From positions 10,286,001 through 10,350,000 of the forward strand of contig NC_091123.1 of the NCBI RefSeq assembly GCF_040183065.1: a DNA stretch of 64,000 bases, read 5' to 3'. A program made the position numbers and the translations under genes. This stretch comes from Periplaneta americana (taxonomy: Eukaryota; Arthropoda; Insecta; Blattodea; Blattidae). The notes beneath the pieces are model-generated. The model saw only the letters and a list, made by a program, of their open reading frames with translations. It did not search any database and was not told where the DNA came from. This document shows, piece after piece, positions 35,100 to 47,092 of this stretch (positions are counted from its first letter, which is position 1; every line of letters starts with the position of its first letter).

Positions 35100-36575
35100 G
35101 TTCTCCTGCCTTCCCTTTGTCATTGTATTCTCTTTGTTCTCACTGCATTCCCATTATCCTTTTGTTTCCGTTCTCTTCCTTGTATTCCCCTTGTTCTTGT
35201 ATTCCCTTTATTCTCTCTGCAATCTCATTGTCCTTCTTTTATTCCTCTTGTTCGCCTGGTCTTCATCTTGTTCTCTTTGTCTTCTGCTTATTCGTCGTGT
35301 TTCCTCTTTGTTCTCTTTGTATTCCCCTTGTTCTTATATTCCCTTTATTCTCCCTGCAATCTCATTGTTCTCCTTTCCTACCTCTTGTTCTCCTAGTCTT
35401 CATCTTGTTCTCTTTGTCTTCTGCTTATTCGTCATGTTTTCTCTTTGTTCTCTTTGTATTCCCCTTGTTCTTGTATTCCCTTTATTCTCTCAGCAATCTC
35501 ATTGTTCTCCTTTTCTTCCCTTTGTTCTCCTAGTCTTCATCTGGTTCTCTTTGTCTTCTGCTTATTCGTCATGTTTTCTCTTCGTTCTCCTTGTCTTCTA
35601 CTTGTTTTTTTTGCCTTCCTGTATTTCCGTTGTTCTCTTTGCCTTTCTTTTGTTCTCCTCTTTATTCTTGTTTCCTCTTGTTCTTATTCGCCTTGTCTTT
35701 CTGTTGTTCTACTTGTGTTCCCCTTGATCTTCTCGCTTTCCCTTTGTTGTCTCTATCTTTGTCTTGTTCTCCTTGTCTTCCCCCTATTCGTCTTGCCTTC
35801 TTGTTCTCGTCTTCTACTTGTTCTTCTTGCCTTCTTCTGTTCCCGTTGTTCTCCTTGCTTCCTCATGTACTACTTGTGTTTCCCTAGTTCTTGTTCTCCT
35901 GTCTGCCGTATTCTCCTTGTCTTCCCCTCGTTCTTCTTGCCTTGTTCTTGCATTCTCGTTCTCCTTGCCTTTCTCTTGTTCTGCTGTATTTTCCTCATCC
36001 TTGTTTTTCTGATGTAATTCCTTATCTTTGCCGTTTGTCTTTGTTTCTTCTTCTTGCCTTCTCGCTGTTGTCCTTGCCTTTGTTTTGTTTGTGTTCCCCT
36101 TGTCCTTTTTGTCTTTCCCTTTTTCTTTTTGTGTTCCCCTTGTTTTTCTTGCCTTTTCCTTCTCCTCCTTGTATTCCAACTGTTCTTGTCCTTCCCTTGT
36201 TCCACTTGTGTTTCTCTTGCTCTTCTTCTCTTCCCCATGTTCTCTTTGCGTTCCCGTGAACTTGTCTTCGTTTTGTTCTCTTGCTTCGCTTTGTTCTCCT
36301 TGCCCTGCCAGTATTCTTCATTTTGCCCTTGATCGCATTGTCTTCCTCTTGTTCTTGTATTCCCATTGTTCTTGAATTTCTTTTCCTCTGTCTGTCTTGT
36401 TCTCTTTGTATTCCTATTGTTCTCCTTGAGTTCCTTTTGTTCTCCTTGTCTTCCCCCTGTTCTCTTTGCCTTCCCCTTGTTCTCCTGCTATTACACTTGT
36501 TCTTCTTGTCTTCCCCTTATTCTCCTTGTATTCCACTTGGTCTTGTCTTCCCTTTATCCTCCCATCCTCCTAGAT
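35100..36575. repeat. 1.5-kb pyrimidine-rich minisatellite
   Basis: The + strand consists of degenerate short units such as CTTGTTCTCCTTGTCTTCC; purines are scarce. Every forward frame therefore stays open as Ser/Leu/Phe/Cys/Pro-rich text, and the reverse strand gives Lys/Glu/Arg/Gln-rich text; none looks like a real protein. It starts about 180 bases after the zinc-finger stop codon, so the 3' UTR may run into it. Confidence 0.9.
35160..35570. repeat. higher-order tandem repeat, 137-bp period
   Basis: The phrase CCCTTTATTC starts at 35204, 35341 and 35478, and CTTCATCT at 35261, 35398 and 35535: spacing exactly 137 each time. So three long units lie inside the simpler minisatellite. Confidence 0.9.
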
Positions 36576-36631
36576 TTATATCTCATACCACCTACACGTA
36601 GTTCTACGTAAAGGTATGCAACACAGTAATG

Positions 36632-36815
36632 CCACAGTCTAGTATATACAGTCACGATGCTCAATACGTAGGGAATATACATCCATAGATAGTTGCTAAC
36701 CACTAGGATCGCTACTATCGCCTCATTACAGACAATGCGAAATAGTACTGGCACAGTCTATTGTTCCTAGTACTCTCACAACTGCAGCTTCGTGACTGTA
36801 TATACTAGACTGTGG
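36632..36815. mobile_element. 184-bp TIR MITE
   Basis: Starts CCACAGTCTAGTATATACAG and ends with its exact reverse complement. The pairing extends to 29 bases with one or two differences. Confidence 0.85.
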
Positions 36816-36824
36816 TAAAGCCAT

Positions 36825-37025
36825 GTACCGCTGCGTCTGTGACTGAAATGGTCTTCCGTCCAGGCAATGTAGGTTTGATACCCGACCAGGTTGTGATGGA
36901 GTTTGTGGTGGACGAAGCAGGCATTGTAGAGGGTTTTTCTCGGAGTACTCCCGTTTCCATCTATTATTCCACCAACACACTCCACCTCCCCCTCATTTCA
37001 TCTATTACGTGCAATAGTAGAAATA
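36825..37025 (+). repeat. diverged SINE (family 5)
   Basis: B box-like TAGGTTTGATACCCG, then GAGGGTTTTTCTCGGAGTAC and CACCAACACACTCCACCT. I recall this body as a common cockroach short repeat, but there is no second copy here to define its ends. Confidence 0.45.
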
Positions 37026-37029
37026 AGTT

Positions 37030-37809
37030 TAAGTGAAGTCTTTGGTGGAGTACGGATTTTCGATGGTGATGTAGGAAAGGTTTGGGACTCTGGGCCACTG
37101 GGGTTAGGATATTTCTGTGGCCGGGAGGAAAAAAGTCTTAAGTAAAAATTTTGTATTTTTCAGGAGAGCAGTAGAAAGATTGACATTGGTGTCAATTATA
37201 GAGTTCTTTTAATTAAGAGGTTTTTCCTGGATGTTATTTGTTTATATTTCTTCTAAACTAGGCAATGTTGCTCATTTAACAATTTTCTAGATTATTTCCA
37301 AAAATAGCCGCACTTAAGCCCTTTTAAGACTATAACCCAAACTGAGAAGAAGGAACTATTTAAACATAAGACTTTTTCATGTCAAAATAAATGAGAAATG
37401 TAAATTATTAGCAATGCAAAATAGAACTTAAACAATATAGGACTGTTTACCTGCTGCTTAAAGTTTTAAAAGGAAAAGGCATCAGTATGTGATAAAATAG
37501 CTAAAATGCGAGTTAGACCTTTTTAATAGGGTAGCATGGAAAGTAAACATGTTATGGTTTGTAAGGAATAAAGTATTAAATATTCTAAGTCCTTTATTCT
37601 GTGTGTGCTCGATTCAAAAAGTACTTAGGACATTTGGTAACGCTGTATAAATCCAGTCAGGAGTCTTATTTGACTTTAACCATTTTACCAGATTGTAGAG
37701 AATTGTTTCCGCTTTCAGAATATATAAAAATCTCATTTTCACAAAAAATTGACTTAAGATCTTTTTCCTTCCGACCACAGATTTATGTGTGGATGGAACT
37801 TGCCTCTAT
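37030..37809. other. intergenic, nothing recognised
   Basis: AT-rich sequence with no supported feature. Confidence 0.5.
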
Positions 37810-38056
37810 CAGGCTCTATCGGATTCGCAAACGTCACCCAGGCCACCTTTCTAACTTGGACAGTCATCGCAAATATAGGGCGCATAGTGGACCGAGGTTC
37901 GCTAAGAAATTACCTGGCATTCACCTCACAGTCGGACCAAATCTTGAAAAACCCCAACCAGTAAATCATCCCCAGTTGGAGTCGAACCCACGTCCGAGCG
38001 CAACTCCAGATCAACAGGCAAACGCACTACCACCTGAGCTACACCTGTGGCCAGTT
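37810..38056 (-). repeat. tRNA-derived SINE (family 4), minus strand
   Basis: Read on the minus strand: GGCCACAGGTGTAGCTCAGG head at 38056, B box GGGTTCGACTCC, then AACTGGGGATGATTTACTGG. Matches the family at 27925 and 53738. Confidence 0.65.
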
Positions 38057-38718
38057 TCTAATAATTGATTTGATTTTGTTCGATCGTGTGTATGTGATGT
38101 AACGTAATGATCCAGATCGCAGCTGTGCACCATTTGTATTGGCATTTTAAGCAGAGGGTCGTGGAACTTTCTTGGCACGCAGCTGTTTCTGGAGCCTCCA
38201 GGTGATTGCAAAGTGAGCTCACTTTTATGAGGTTCGATTTACATATTGATCGCAATCAGAGATGCAAAGTGATGGACATCGCAATCACATTCCTTTCTCT
38301 TCTGAGATATTCTGTCCAGATGCTGCCTGTATATACAGTGTGTGCTACGAATGTAGTTCTCAGTATGTAGTAAAATGGTATACAGAGTTTGACAGTTTTC
38401 AAACTCGCAACGTCAGCTCAGTTACGCACCTTGTCCTAAGCTGTAGTGTGCATCACCACTGCGTCTCCTTCAAAGTAGTTCCTAGGATGCTACATATAAA
38501 TTCCAGCGTTTCTTTCACTCTTTATGTCACTTCTGGAACTTATTTCGTGGAATGGTTTGAAAGCTGTCGTTTTGTTTATAGGAGCAAAAAACCATTTATT
38601 TTGCTAATAAAAGACTATTTTGTAGTGTAATCAGATGTTTTTTATTCGAGGACAAAGGTGTAAAGTTACATTTACATGCATAAACTAATGGTAACATCAC
38701 CAAAACTTAACTGTAAAA
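38057..38718. other. intergenic, nothing recognised
   Basis: A 122-codon open frame (38262-38630) has no recognisable motif and no splice context. Confidence 0.4.
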
Positions 38719-39181
38719 TAGTACATTATGCAACGGGCCTATAATGGTAGTAATTAAGACGCGAGTATGTTTATGAAACGAGCGCAAGCGAGTTTCATAA
38801 TTTTCATACGAGCGTCTTAATTACCATTATATGCAAGTTTCATACGACATTTTATGCTCGACCATATTGATTTTTTCCGGCAATTGGTGAAATGAATTGG
38901 CGGGAATGTGCTTTGTGAAAGGCTGGAAGATGACGGTGAATTGATGTTAATTTGTGTGTTGTTTTTTTCGGCTGAGTTTAATATTAGCTAATCTCGCGCT
39001 AGTTGTCTTTCGATTGCATATCCGAGAATAATCGATACTTGCGCTTTCATATTGCTACAATGATATTTTCTGATTGGTGGAACACTTGAACTTTAATGAA
39101 TAGGTGTACTTTAATGAGGTCCATTAAAGGGCTGCTACCAGGTGTATAATTACTACATTTCGGCATGGTCGAGCATAAAAT
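38719..39181. repeat. dispersed repeat family A, copy 2
   Basis: Same ends as copy 1 (ATAGTACATTATGCAACG to GGCATGGTCGAGCATAAAA) and the same terminal hairpin. It lacks about 200 bases of the middle of copy 1. The minus-strand frame MPKCSNYTPGSSPLMDLIK is retained, then ends after about 38 codons. Confidence 0.75.
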
Positions 39182-39279
39182 ATTATTTATGATGGACTTG
39201 TGCCCTTTTAATAATAAACAGTCGCGGTATGAATCAGGTCCGGTTTCGTCAGTTTGAGTTTAGATACGGAAGCGAGTAG

Positions 39280-39450
39280 TACCTCTGGGATAGTTTTTCC
39301 AAAAACTGAGATAATCTTAATATCCCTGAGTCATTGTGCATAGACATTTTTCACAAAACCCAAAACGAAGAAATCAGGTGGCTTCAGGTCTGGAGAATTT
39401 TGGCGCCACCACGACCTCACGAATTCATGTAAAATGTTATTCGCGAACTT
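39280..39450 (-). pseudogene. mariner-type transposase C-terminal relic
   Basis: On the minus strand one frame reads VRSWWRQNSPDLKPPDFFVL then GFVKNVYAQ, a stop, and LRDIKIISVF. SPDLxPxDFFLWG is the conserved block around the last catalytic Asp of mariner-like transposases. Short, with an internal stop. Confidence 0.6.
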
Positions 39451-39562
39451 TTCTTCCTCAATGAGATGGAACTCTAAACTGCCAGAACACCGTGTCCACT
39501 TTTTTGCTGTTGCAGCTATGGTATGAAAAACAAACCTGATCCATTTCTGGAGATCTATACTG

Positions 39563-40246
39563 TTTTCGCTGTAAGAAAAATCCTAATGTGAACATAAGCA
39601 CGTTGTTGTCATACCCGTGATTGGCTCCCAGTCGAAACACTCACATGACGCAGGAAAATATAGTTCGTATTTGGAAACCATAATCTTGTATTATTTGAAA
39701 ATAAACAATTGAATTCTAGTTGTTAAATACGATGAAACATATAACTTCACTTATATGTAAAGCGATATGTAAAAGAAAAGCTACTTTTATATTTTGTTAT
39801 GTACTATGAACGCGGATGAATACCAACAGTAATACCGAGGTAGTCTGTTCCTGTAACAAGCTGGCGTCACTTGAGCTCGTAGTTGTTCACGTAAGCACGT
39901 GGTACTGAAGTATGGCTTCTGCGTTCTCAGTGTTTGTGGTTATTAATCATAAGAGTGGAAACCCTTTCAAAAAAAAGGACAAAAACAAAATAGTCTTAAC
40001 TGTATATAACAAGTTAAGTGAGTTTTAATTACAGTAATTATAAAGTAAATGTTTCCTAAGCAAACGAATGCATAGTAGTGTGGTTAGGCCTACTTGACGA
40101 GGAACGGGAAATATTTAACATGGAACAGAATGTACAACAATAGGCGGGAATACGTACTGAGAATCTATGGCGCCAAACAGCGGCCAATGAAGCCTCACTT
40201 CAGTCACGTGCTATTGTTTATATTAGGATTTTTCTTACAGCGAAAA
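39563..40246. mobile_element. 684-bp TIR element
   Basis: Left end TTTTCGCTGTAAGAAAAATC continuing CTAAT, with the exact inverse at the right end (to 40246). No coding region supported inside; target duplication not clear. Confidence 0.65.
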
Positions 40247-43031
40247 GATTATACATCGCGTAATGCCTGAACACGTTGCATGCGGTAGACGTGAAGTTTC
40301 AGATAACGTTGACAAGTTGTGTATGGCATAGATATTTGCATACAATCGTCTAAGAGTCTTCTTAGACTTGCTGTCGTAGTAACGCTAACAGCTTCGAGAA
40401 CACGCCTATGTCCACCAGTGTATGGCATGTTAACAGATCCACTTCCTTCAGACTTGCGGTACCATAATCTTATCGACTTGTAGGCCTAATTTGGAGATCT
40501 TCGAACATCATATTCATGATTAAAACGGCATTGAACTGGTGTTACACTTTCAAATTTTGCAATCCGCAACACTCATTTCGCTAGTTGCCTTGCAGTAAGC
40601 GGCGTTTTATTTTTTCAGTCGTTGCTATGTGACAATCTGACTTCTTTTGTTCATAAAACATTAATACAAAACTCCCTTGTTTTAACGTCATATTGGATCT
40701 AAAATAACTTTTTTGCACAATTGTGTTTTTTTGTTGTATTTACGGCTATTGTTGTTAGGCCTTGAAAGTTAAAATTCCCACACAGAAACTTGTTGCTTGG
40801 AAACCATCCTTCATAACATAAAACTATACTGGAATAGACCCATTACAGTGCACTTATTGTTACTTAGTTACCATTAAATTTACCATATTGTATTTGCAAT
40901 TTTAAAAATATTATCGTGCAAAAAATGTTGTACAATAGGCCTATGTTTGTGAAGCGCATTACTTCCTCGATTTTATAAAAAGCATGCATCGTAATATACT
41001 ATTGTATCACTCCTTATAATTTTATAGCGATATTATTTTTTCTTTCCAACTGGATTAAGTTGTGCAATCTATTCCATTAATGCCGTCACGTTTTGAAGTT
41101 GTGTTTACATTGATTTTTTCCTCCCCCTGCCAGTGCTATGCTAGTAAGTATGTATACAGGACACAAAGATAACCATTCCTATGAGAGTGGTTTGCCTCTG
41201 CACCTCTGAAATGTTCGCATACATCGCAATTGAGTTCTAAATTGTGATGGCGGCGCAGCTGCTACTCTAGCATGAACACCACTGAAAACCGAGTCCAGCA
41301 GCACGCGCACGGTAGGGGTGGGGGGGGGGGTAGAAGACGTATAGTCCCGTCGCTCTAATTTCCGGCAGCCAATCGCGTTGCAGGTCGACTACATTTAAAC
41401 GTGTGCGTCTTGTGATTCGCTGATTCATTTCTTAAGGCTCGATAAATACTTAATATAATCGCCCGCCATTTTAGCTCTTTCGTTGGCGTTCGCAGAAAGC
41501 ACACGAAGACGTTCTTTGCCGCTCCATTATTTGCTGAATTACATTGCGTTTGATTTATTATCATAGGAGCTACGACATGATAATGTTTAACGGTGTGGCA
41601 AATAGATTCCTCGTATGGTAGCTCGGCAACGTAAGAACAAAAATGGCGAACGATACTACCCACATAGACTTTATAGAGCCTTCACTTTCTAAGACGTAAG
41701 CAAAGAGGCGGAGTCACGCCGGAAATAACAGCGTCGGGACTATAGTAGTTTCGTTCTGAGTACGACTAAAAGACGAGACGGCATTAATGGAATCCAGTGT
41801 ACTGTAGACCTATACACGTAATATAGTAGAACAGTGTTCGACAGGCAACAGGTGATATGAAAGTACTCTAAGGTATCCTGCACCACAATCGTTTTGTCTA
41901 CCAGAGGTCTCTGAGGAATTGCACGTAATTTCATTCTGTAATGTTGGTATAGAACTACATACACAATGAGCCTTGTCCATTGTTCCGTGAGCATTGGGTG
42001 TTACTGCTTTGGTTGTGTTGCCAAATTGCTGGTATTGCTAATGTTGTCAAATTGCCGGTCGTGTTTTCATGCGCGTTGGTAATGGGTAAGTCGTGCGTGC
42101 TACTCAAATGTCACTTCTGACGCTGCGCGTTGCCTAGCAGTGTTAACGCAGGCGATGCTCTACTTCCCGGATTCTCTCATTCATGATGGAAGTTGTGACT
42201 CAACACCGCATTATGATAGGCTTGTTAATTATCTGTAAATTACTGTTAATGACAAACATTTGCAGACGTTGTTAGATGAAAAAGAGGTAGAATGAAAAAG
42301 GACGAAAAAAGTAAGAATAAATATGTAACAAAAGATAAAGATAAAAACAGAGAGGAAAAGAAAGAAGTGCAAAAGTGAAGTACACAAAGAATAAGGAAAA
42401 TAAAAGAGCAAGAAAGATTTAAGAAACTAAAAACAAGAAAAACTAGTAGAACGTTAGTTGGCTGGGCAGTTAAGCCAGCCAGACACGAGTACCCGCAACA
42501 GAATAGACAGCTACTACCGCTGCATCCCTTCCCCAGTCGTCGAGCCAAAGAAGAGAAGCAGTATCGCCAAGACCAAGCCCCGAGACTGCTGGTGTAGGAA
42601 AGCTCCGTTTGCCAAAGCTCCTTAGTGAGATGAAGACAAGTGAACCACAAAATTTGGAAATTCAAAATGTATACTGGTGGGTGACATCCTTGGTAATTTC
42701 TTCAAGGACTCATCTCGACATTTATCTTAACGCCTTAGAAAAACCATGTGAAAACCACAGACAGAATGAGTTAATTTGGCCCATTAGTATTGATTCTAGT
42801 GAAAGTGGGGGAAATGGAAAATCTGGAGGCACATTATTAGAGTATGAAGCGAAACGGACCGCGTCGAAAACTACGAGACACGAAGTTTATTTTAGACTTC
42901 TGTTTCCATGGTACTTTCGGGTGACGTGAAAGTAAATCTCTCATGTGAAAACGTTACAATTTTTATCATTTGTACCTCGAACATAAACGTTTGTCAAAAC
43001 CCAGTCAGCTATTCAGCCCAAGAGGAAAATG
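40247..43031. other. intergenic, 2.8 kb without a gene
   Basis: A G run at 41321-41331 and a purine-rich A/G stretch at 42280-42450 are the only compositional features. Open frames here lack domain motifs. Confidence 0.5.
42280..42450 (+). repeat. purine-rich simple sequence
   Basis: Dense AAAGA/GAAAA units on the + strand; the reverse reads as spurious Phe/Ser/Leu-rich frames. Confidence 0.7.
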
Positions 43032-43272
43032 AATTGAAGGGTTCAGAGTCATAGCGGGCCAAGCTCCATTTATTAAAATCGCAGAAAGTGAGGGTTAAAG
43101 TTAAGTAAATACCATAATTTAATGAAGATTGACATATTTAATTTTAATGTGCATACTTTATTTTACTTGCTATATGTTTCGTTAAATTATGGTCATCATT
43201 TAATTTTTACTCTTGTTTTCTCCGTTTTTAATAAATGGCGCTTGGCCCACTATGACTCTGAACCCTTCAATT
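43032..43272. mobile_element. 241-bp TIR MITE
   Basis: Ends AATTGAAGGGTTCAGAGTCA and its inverse; pairing continues about 40 bases (GGGCCAAGC, CCATTTATTAAAA) with few mismatches. Confidence 0.85.
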
Positions 43273-43290
43273 GTAAGGCACAGTGATGTC

Positions 43291-43470
43291 CACCGCTGTG
43301 GAGTAACGGTTAATGCGTCTGACCGTGAAACAAGCAAGTCTGGGTTCAAATCCTGGTTGGGATAAGTTACTTGGTTGAGTTTTTCCGGGGTTTTCCTTCA
43401 ACCAATTGAAGCAGAATTGCTGGGTAACTTTCGGCGTTGGACCTCGTACTCATTTCGTCATCATTAATTC
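43291..43470 (+). repeat. tRNA-derived SINE (family 1), 3'-truncated
   Basis: CCACCGCTGTGGAGTAACGG head, B box GGGTTCAAATCCTGG, and GTTTTTCCGGGGTTTTCC body, running into a CAT/ATC simple repeat. It starts 19 bases after the MITE. Confidence 0.8.
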
Positions 43471-44328
43471 ATCATGATCATCATCATCATCATCCGTACC
43501 ATAGCCCGGGTTCAGTTCACTGTGCAGCGTGCTGTACTTGTACAAGAGCGCGGCCGTTCGGCTATCCAATCATTCACAGAATAGGAGTGATAAGCACAAT
43601 AAGCCTCAGACTGTAGTGCAAACCTTCGGGTCCCTCCTCCGTACAAGTGAGATTCGGGCTAGGTGTTAACCTTCCGACCCGTCCTCCGTATTAAAAACTG
43701 TCTTTGTTGTATAATTACCTGTAGTCGGTTCCAAGTGCAGTTATTGCCATACACTGACGGCCAAATCCACATCGATCTGTAGAAATTGAGAAATGTCGAG
43801 GCCGGTTGTATTCTAGATAATTTTCTGTTCTATATGAGAAAGTAAAAGTATTCGTTTCTTTTTGTTTCATAAATCATTATTACTTTTTAACAAGTGTTTA
43901 CATTTTTAAAAGGTTAACGATTTCAGCCGCTGAGCATGAATGTTGTGGCAGCCTTGATTCAGAACCCCCACATCGCGTATTAACCTTTTGATGCACTCAC
44001 GGTTTGGAAATCACAACCATTTGCGCACAAACATCGCATCATTCTACAGAGACAGAACATTTAAAACACAACTGCAATTACGTTTCCACTAGCAGGTCGC
44101 TTACGTAACAGAACACGATATTCATCTCGTTTAGAATCATACCAGTGTAGACCTATGATTACATTAGATAGTTAATTACAATTGAATCTTAAGGGTCAGA
44201 TTGTAACGTAAAGATAAAAAACATCTCTTTTAGACATCAGAAAGGTATGTGGGGCTTCATGCTTTAATAATCTCGGTACTGGAATGAGGCAGTGTGGTCA
44301 GCACAACGCTCTGACCTCGCATTTCATC
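43471..44328. other. intergenic, nothing recognised
   Basis: Contains a short ATC repeat at about 43478-43492; no gene. Confidence 0.45.
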
Positions 44329-44524
44329 CTCTAGAATAGGCCTGCACAAACGGCGCTCATTGACCGCGGACGCTCCTTCGGAGCGGTAGAGCCGTCTAAC
44401 AGCTCGCTGGTAAGGTACGTCGAAATGACGTAGGCTTGCTATAGGTAGAGGATAGTCCACGCAGCTATCTGGTGTAGTGTGTATTATCAGTAGCTATTTC
44501 AATTTGCCTATCTACGGCTACATA

Positions 44525-46640
44525 ATGGAGGAATCTAAAAGACGGAAAAGTGATCATCAGGCAAATTCTTTTAATATTACTTACTTACTTACAAATGGCT
44601 TTTAAGGAACCCGAAGGTTCATTGCCGCCCTCACATAAGTCCGCCATCGGTCCCTATCCTGTGCAAGATTAATCCAGTCTCTATCATCATATCCCACCTC
44701 CCTCAAATCCATTTTAATATTATCCTCCCATCTACGTCTCGGCCTCCCCAAAGGTCTTTTTTCCTCTGGCCTCCCAATTAACACTCTATATGCATTTCTG
44801 GATTCGCCCATACGTGCTACATGCCCTGCCCATCTCAAACGTCTTGATTTAATGTTCCTAATTATGTCAGGTGAAGAATATAATGCGTGCAGTTCTGCGT
44901 TGTGTAACTTTCTCCATTCTCCTGTAACTTCATCCCGCTTAGCCCCAAATATTTTCCTAAGCACCTTATTCTCAAACACCCTTAACCTATGTTCCTCTCT
45001 CAGAGTGAGAGTCCAAGTTTCACAACCATACAGAACAACCGGTAATATAACTGTTTTATAAATTCTAACTTTCAGATTTTTTGACAGCAGACTAGATGAT
45101 AAAAGCTTCTCAACCGAATGATAACAGCATTTCCCATATTTATTCTGCGTTTAATTTCCTCCCGAGTGTCATTTATATTTGTTACTGTTGCTCCAAAATA
45201 TTTGAATTTTTCCACCTCTTCGAAGGATAAATCTCCAATTTTTATATTTCCATTTCGTACAATATTCTGGTCACGAGACATAATCATATACTTTCTTTTC
45301 GGGATTTACTTCCAAACCTATCGCTTTACTTGCTTCAAGTAAAATTTCCGTGTTTTCCCTAATCGTTTGTGGATTTTCTCCTAACATATTCACGTCATCC
45401 GCATAGACAAGAAGCTGATGTAATCCGTTCAATTCCAAACCCTGCCTGTTATCCTGAACTTTCCTAATGGCATATTCTAAAGCGAAGTTAGAAAGTAAAG
45501 GTGATAGTGCATCTCCCTGCTTTAGCCCGCAGTGAATTGGAAAAGCATCAGATAGAAACTGACCTATACGGACTCTGCTGTATGTTTCACTGAGACACAT
45601 TTTAATTAATCGAACTAGTTTCTTGGGAATACCAAATTCAATAAGAATATCATATAATACTTCCCTCTTAACCGAGTCATATGCCTTTTTGAAATCTATG
45701 AATAACTGATGTACTGTACCCTTATACTCCCATTTTTTCTCCATTATCTGTCGAATACAAAAAATCTTATCAATAGTCGATCTATTACGCCTAAAACCGC
45801 ACTGATGATCCCCAATAATTTCATCTACGTACGGAGCTAATCTTCTCAAAAGAATATTGGACAAAATTTTGTACGACGTCAACAAAAGTGATAATTCTTT
45901 CAATATTGCATGGGAAAATGCTTACTTTTTTCATAGCAGCTGGAGTCCATACTTATCCGCCACAAAAATTTGAAAGAAAGAGGAAAACATAATATAATGC
46001 GTCATTACTAGTCCACACACAGAAATACGATGGTTTTGTTGGTGAAGATCTCAGTAAAAAGGTTCAGGAGTTGAAAGTTGCATTATAACATGAGGTAGGG
46101 TACGTTAGAATTGATTAATCTTAAACAATTTAAATATCTCTCTTCAGGGAAAAGGTCAGCGCATTGTTGATGTGTTGAATAAATTACGGGATTTCAGTCG
46201 TAAATTTACACTTTTCGTAAGTCAGTTTCGGGAAGGTAATATGGCTCACTTTCCAACGATAGAAACTGTTCGTGATGAAGCCATATTAAACGATTATGTG
46301 CAAATATTAATGGAAATTCAAAATGTATTTATTTCTAGGTTCCAAGATCTTGTCTTAATTGGAAAGAAGTTTAAAGTTATCATAATAAATTCCTTCAACA
46401 CCAGTTGAAACAGTGTCAGACTATTTACAGCTTGAACTTATTGATCTTCAATGTGGCCTAAGGGCTAAAGATCGTTTGAATAATACTACTACCCTGGTTG
46501 AGTTTTACAAGACTAAATCTCAGCAATAATATCCACGACTACACAGCCTGGCTGTGAAAATGATTGCTATGTTTGGCTCAACATTTATATTTGTGAGCAA
46601 CTGTTTTCTTTATTAACTTCAATAAAGACAGACATCGAAC
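44525..46640 (+). pseudogene. hAT transposase (ZBED5/GTF2IRD2-like) split by a LINE
   Basis: ATG at 44525 opens MEESKRRKSDHQANSFNI; the frame resumes after the LINE as WENAYFF. Later segments read GKGQRIVDVLNKLRDFSRKF, FREGNMAHFPTIETV, VETVSDYLQLELIDLQCGLR, and CEQLFSL then TSIKTDIELR, the C-terminal signature of hAT transposases related to ZBED5 and GTF2IRD2. Stops and frameshifts occur (for example after KSQQ near 46530), and the middle of the protein is missing. Clearly dead. Confidence 0.8.
44577..45895 (-). pseudogene. LINE reverse transcriptase, 5'-truncated and frameshifted
   Basis: On the minus strand the reverse-transcriptase palm is well kept from 45895 down to about 45285: [39 protein letters not shown] and the catalytic YADD at 45394-45405. 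The frame then shifts near 45285 and again before 44979; the C-terminal segment has RLRWAGHVARMGE and GRPRRRWEDNIKMDLREVGY, stop near 44602. The element ends in a TACT-type tail at 44577. Target duplication ATTCTTTTAATATT / ATTCTTTCAATATT flanks it within the hAT gene. The 5' half (endonuclease) is absent. I recognise this sequence as an abundant Periplaneta LINE; that is recall, not a search. Confidence 0.85.
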
Positions 46641-46949
46641 TTCGGTAACTGACATTTCATGACGGTCAGTACTGTTCCTTTCAACTGTCAACAGCATAAA
46701 ACCTGTTTTGATGTACTGATAAATAAAAATATAACAATATGATATTGTATATCTATTATTTCTAAAAAATAAATAGATAGTTTTGTAAAGACTGAACGGG
46801 AATTCATTTCATGAACACTGGTACTAGTACTTTTGTGTACATTTTGTACGAGATCACCCCTTCTTCCAGTCCACCCTATACAGAACGCACCCAATATCTG
46901 CATTCCGCTCTCGAGCTGTGAGCCTGAGAACGCAGGCCTGCTCTAGGAG

Positions 46950-47092
46950 GAACCCTACAGTAGACTAAGTGGATCCCTAGGTCGTTGTAGAAGATTTGGC
47001 AACAAGGAAACGTCCTGTCGTAACTCGGGATTGAACTAGGGACCTTCCACAGCCAGTTGCTTTACAAACTGATCTAGCCAGCCGGCCGCTAG
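46950..47092 (-). repeat. tRNA-derived SINE
   Basis: Minus strand: GGCCGGCTGGCTAGATCAGT head near 47092, B box CTAGTTCAATCCCG. It begins just outside the hAT target duplication. Confidence 0.5.

Larger units (their letters stand above)
44337..46940. mobile_element. hAT transposon interrupted by a LINE
   Basis: Ends TAGGCCTGCACAAACGG and (inverted) CAGGCCTGCGTTCTCAGG; 8-bp target duplication CTCTAGAA (44329-44336) / CTCTAGGA (46941-46948), seven of eight matching. Contains transposase pieces at 44525-44576 and 45904-46640 separated by the LINE at 44577-45895. Without the LINE the element would be about 1.3 kb. Confidence 0.8.

Noticed and set aside
35117-36611. Several overlapping long open frames on both strands (up to 197 codons)
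   Set aside because: They follow the pyrimidine-rich minisatellite in every frame; stop codons are simply rare in such sequence and no frame shows domain or codon structure.
38262-38630. 122-codon open frame
   Set aside because: No domain, no neighbouring exons and no codon bias that I can see.
42246-42665. 139-codon minus-strand open frame
   Set aside because: Its C-terminal half is the reverse of a purine-rich simple repeat; the remainder has no recognisable motif.
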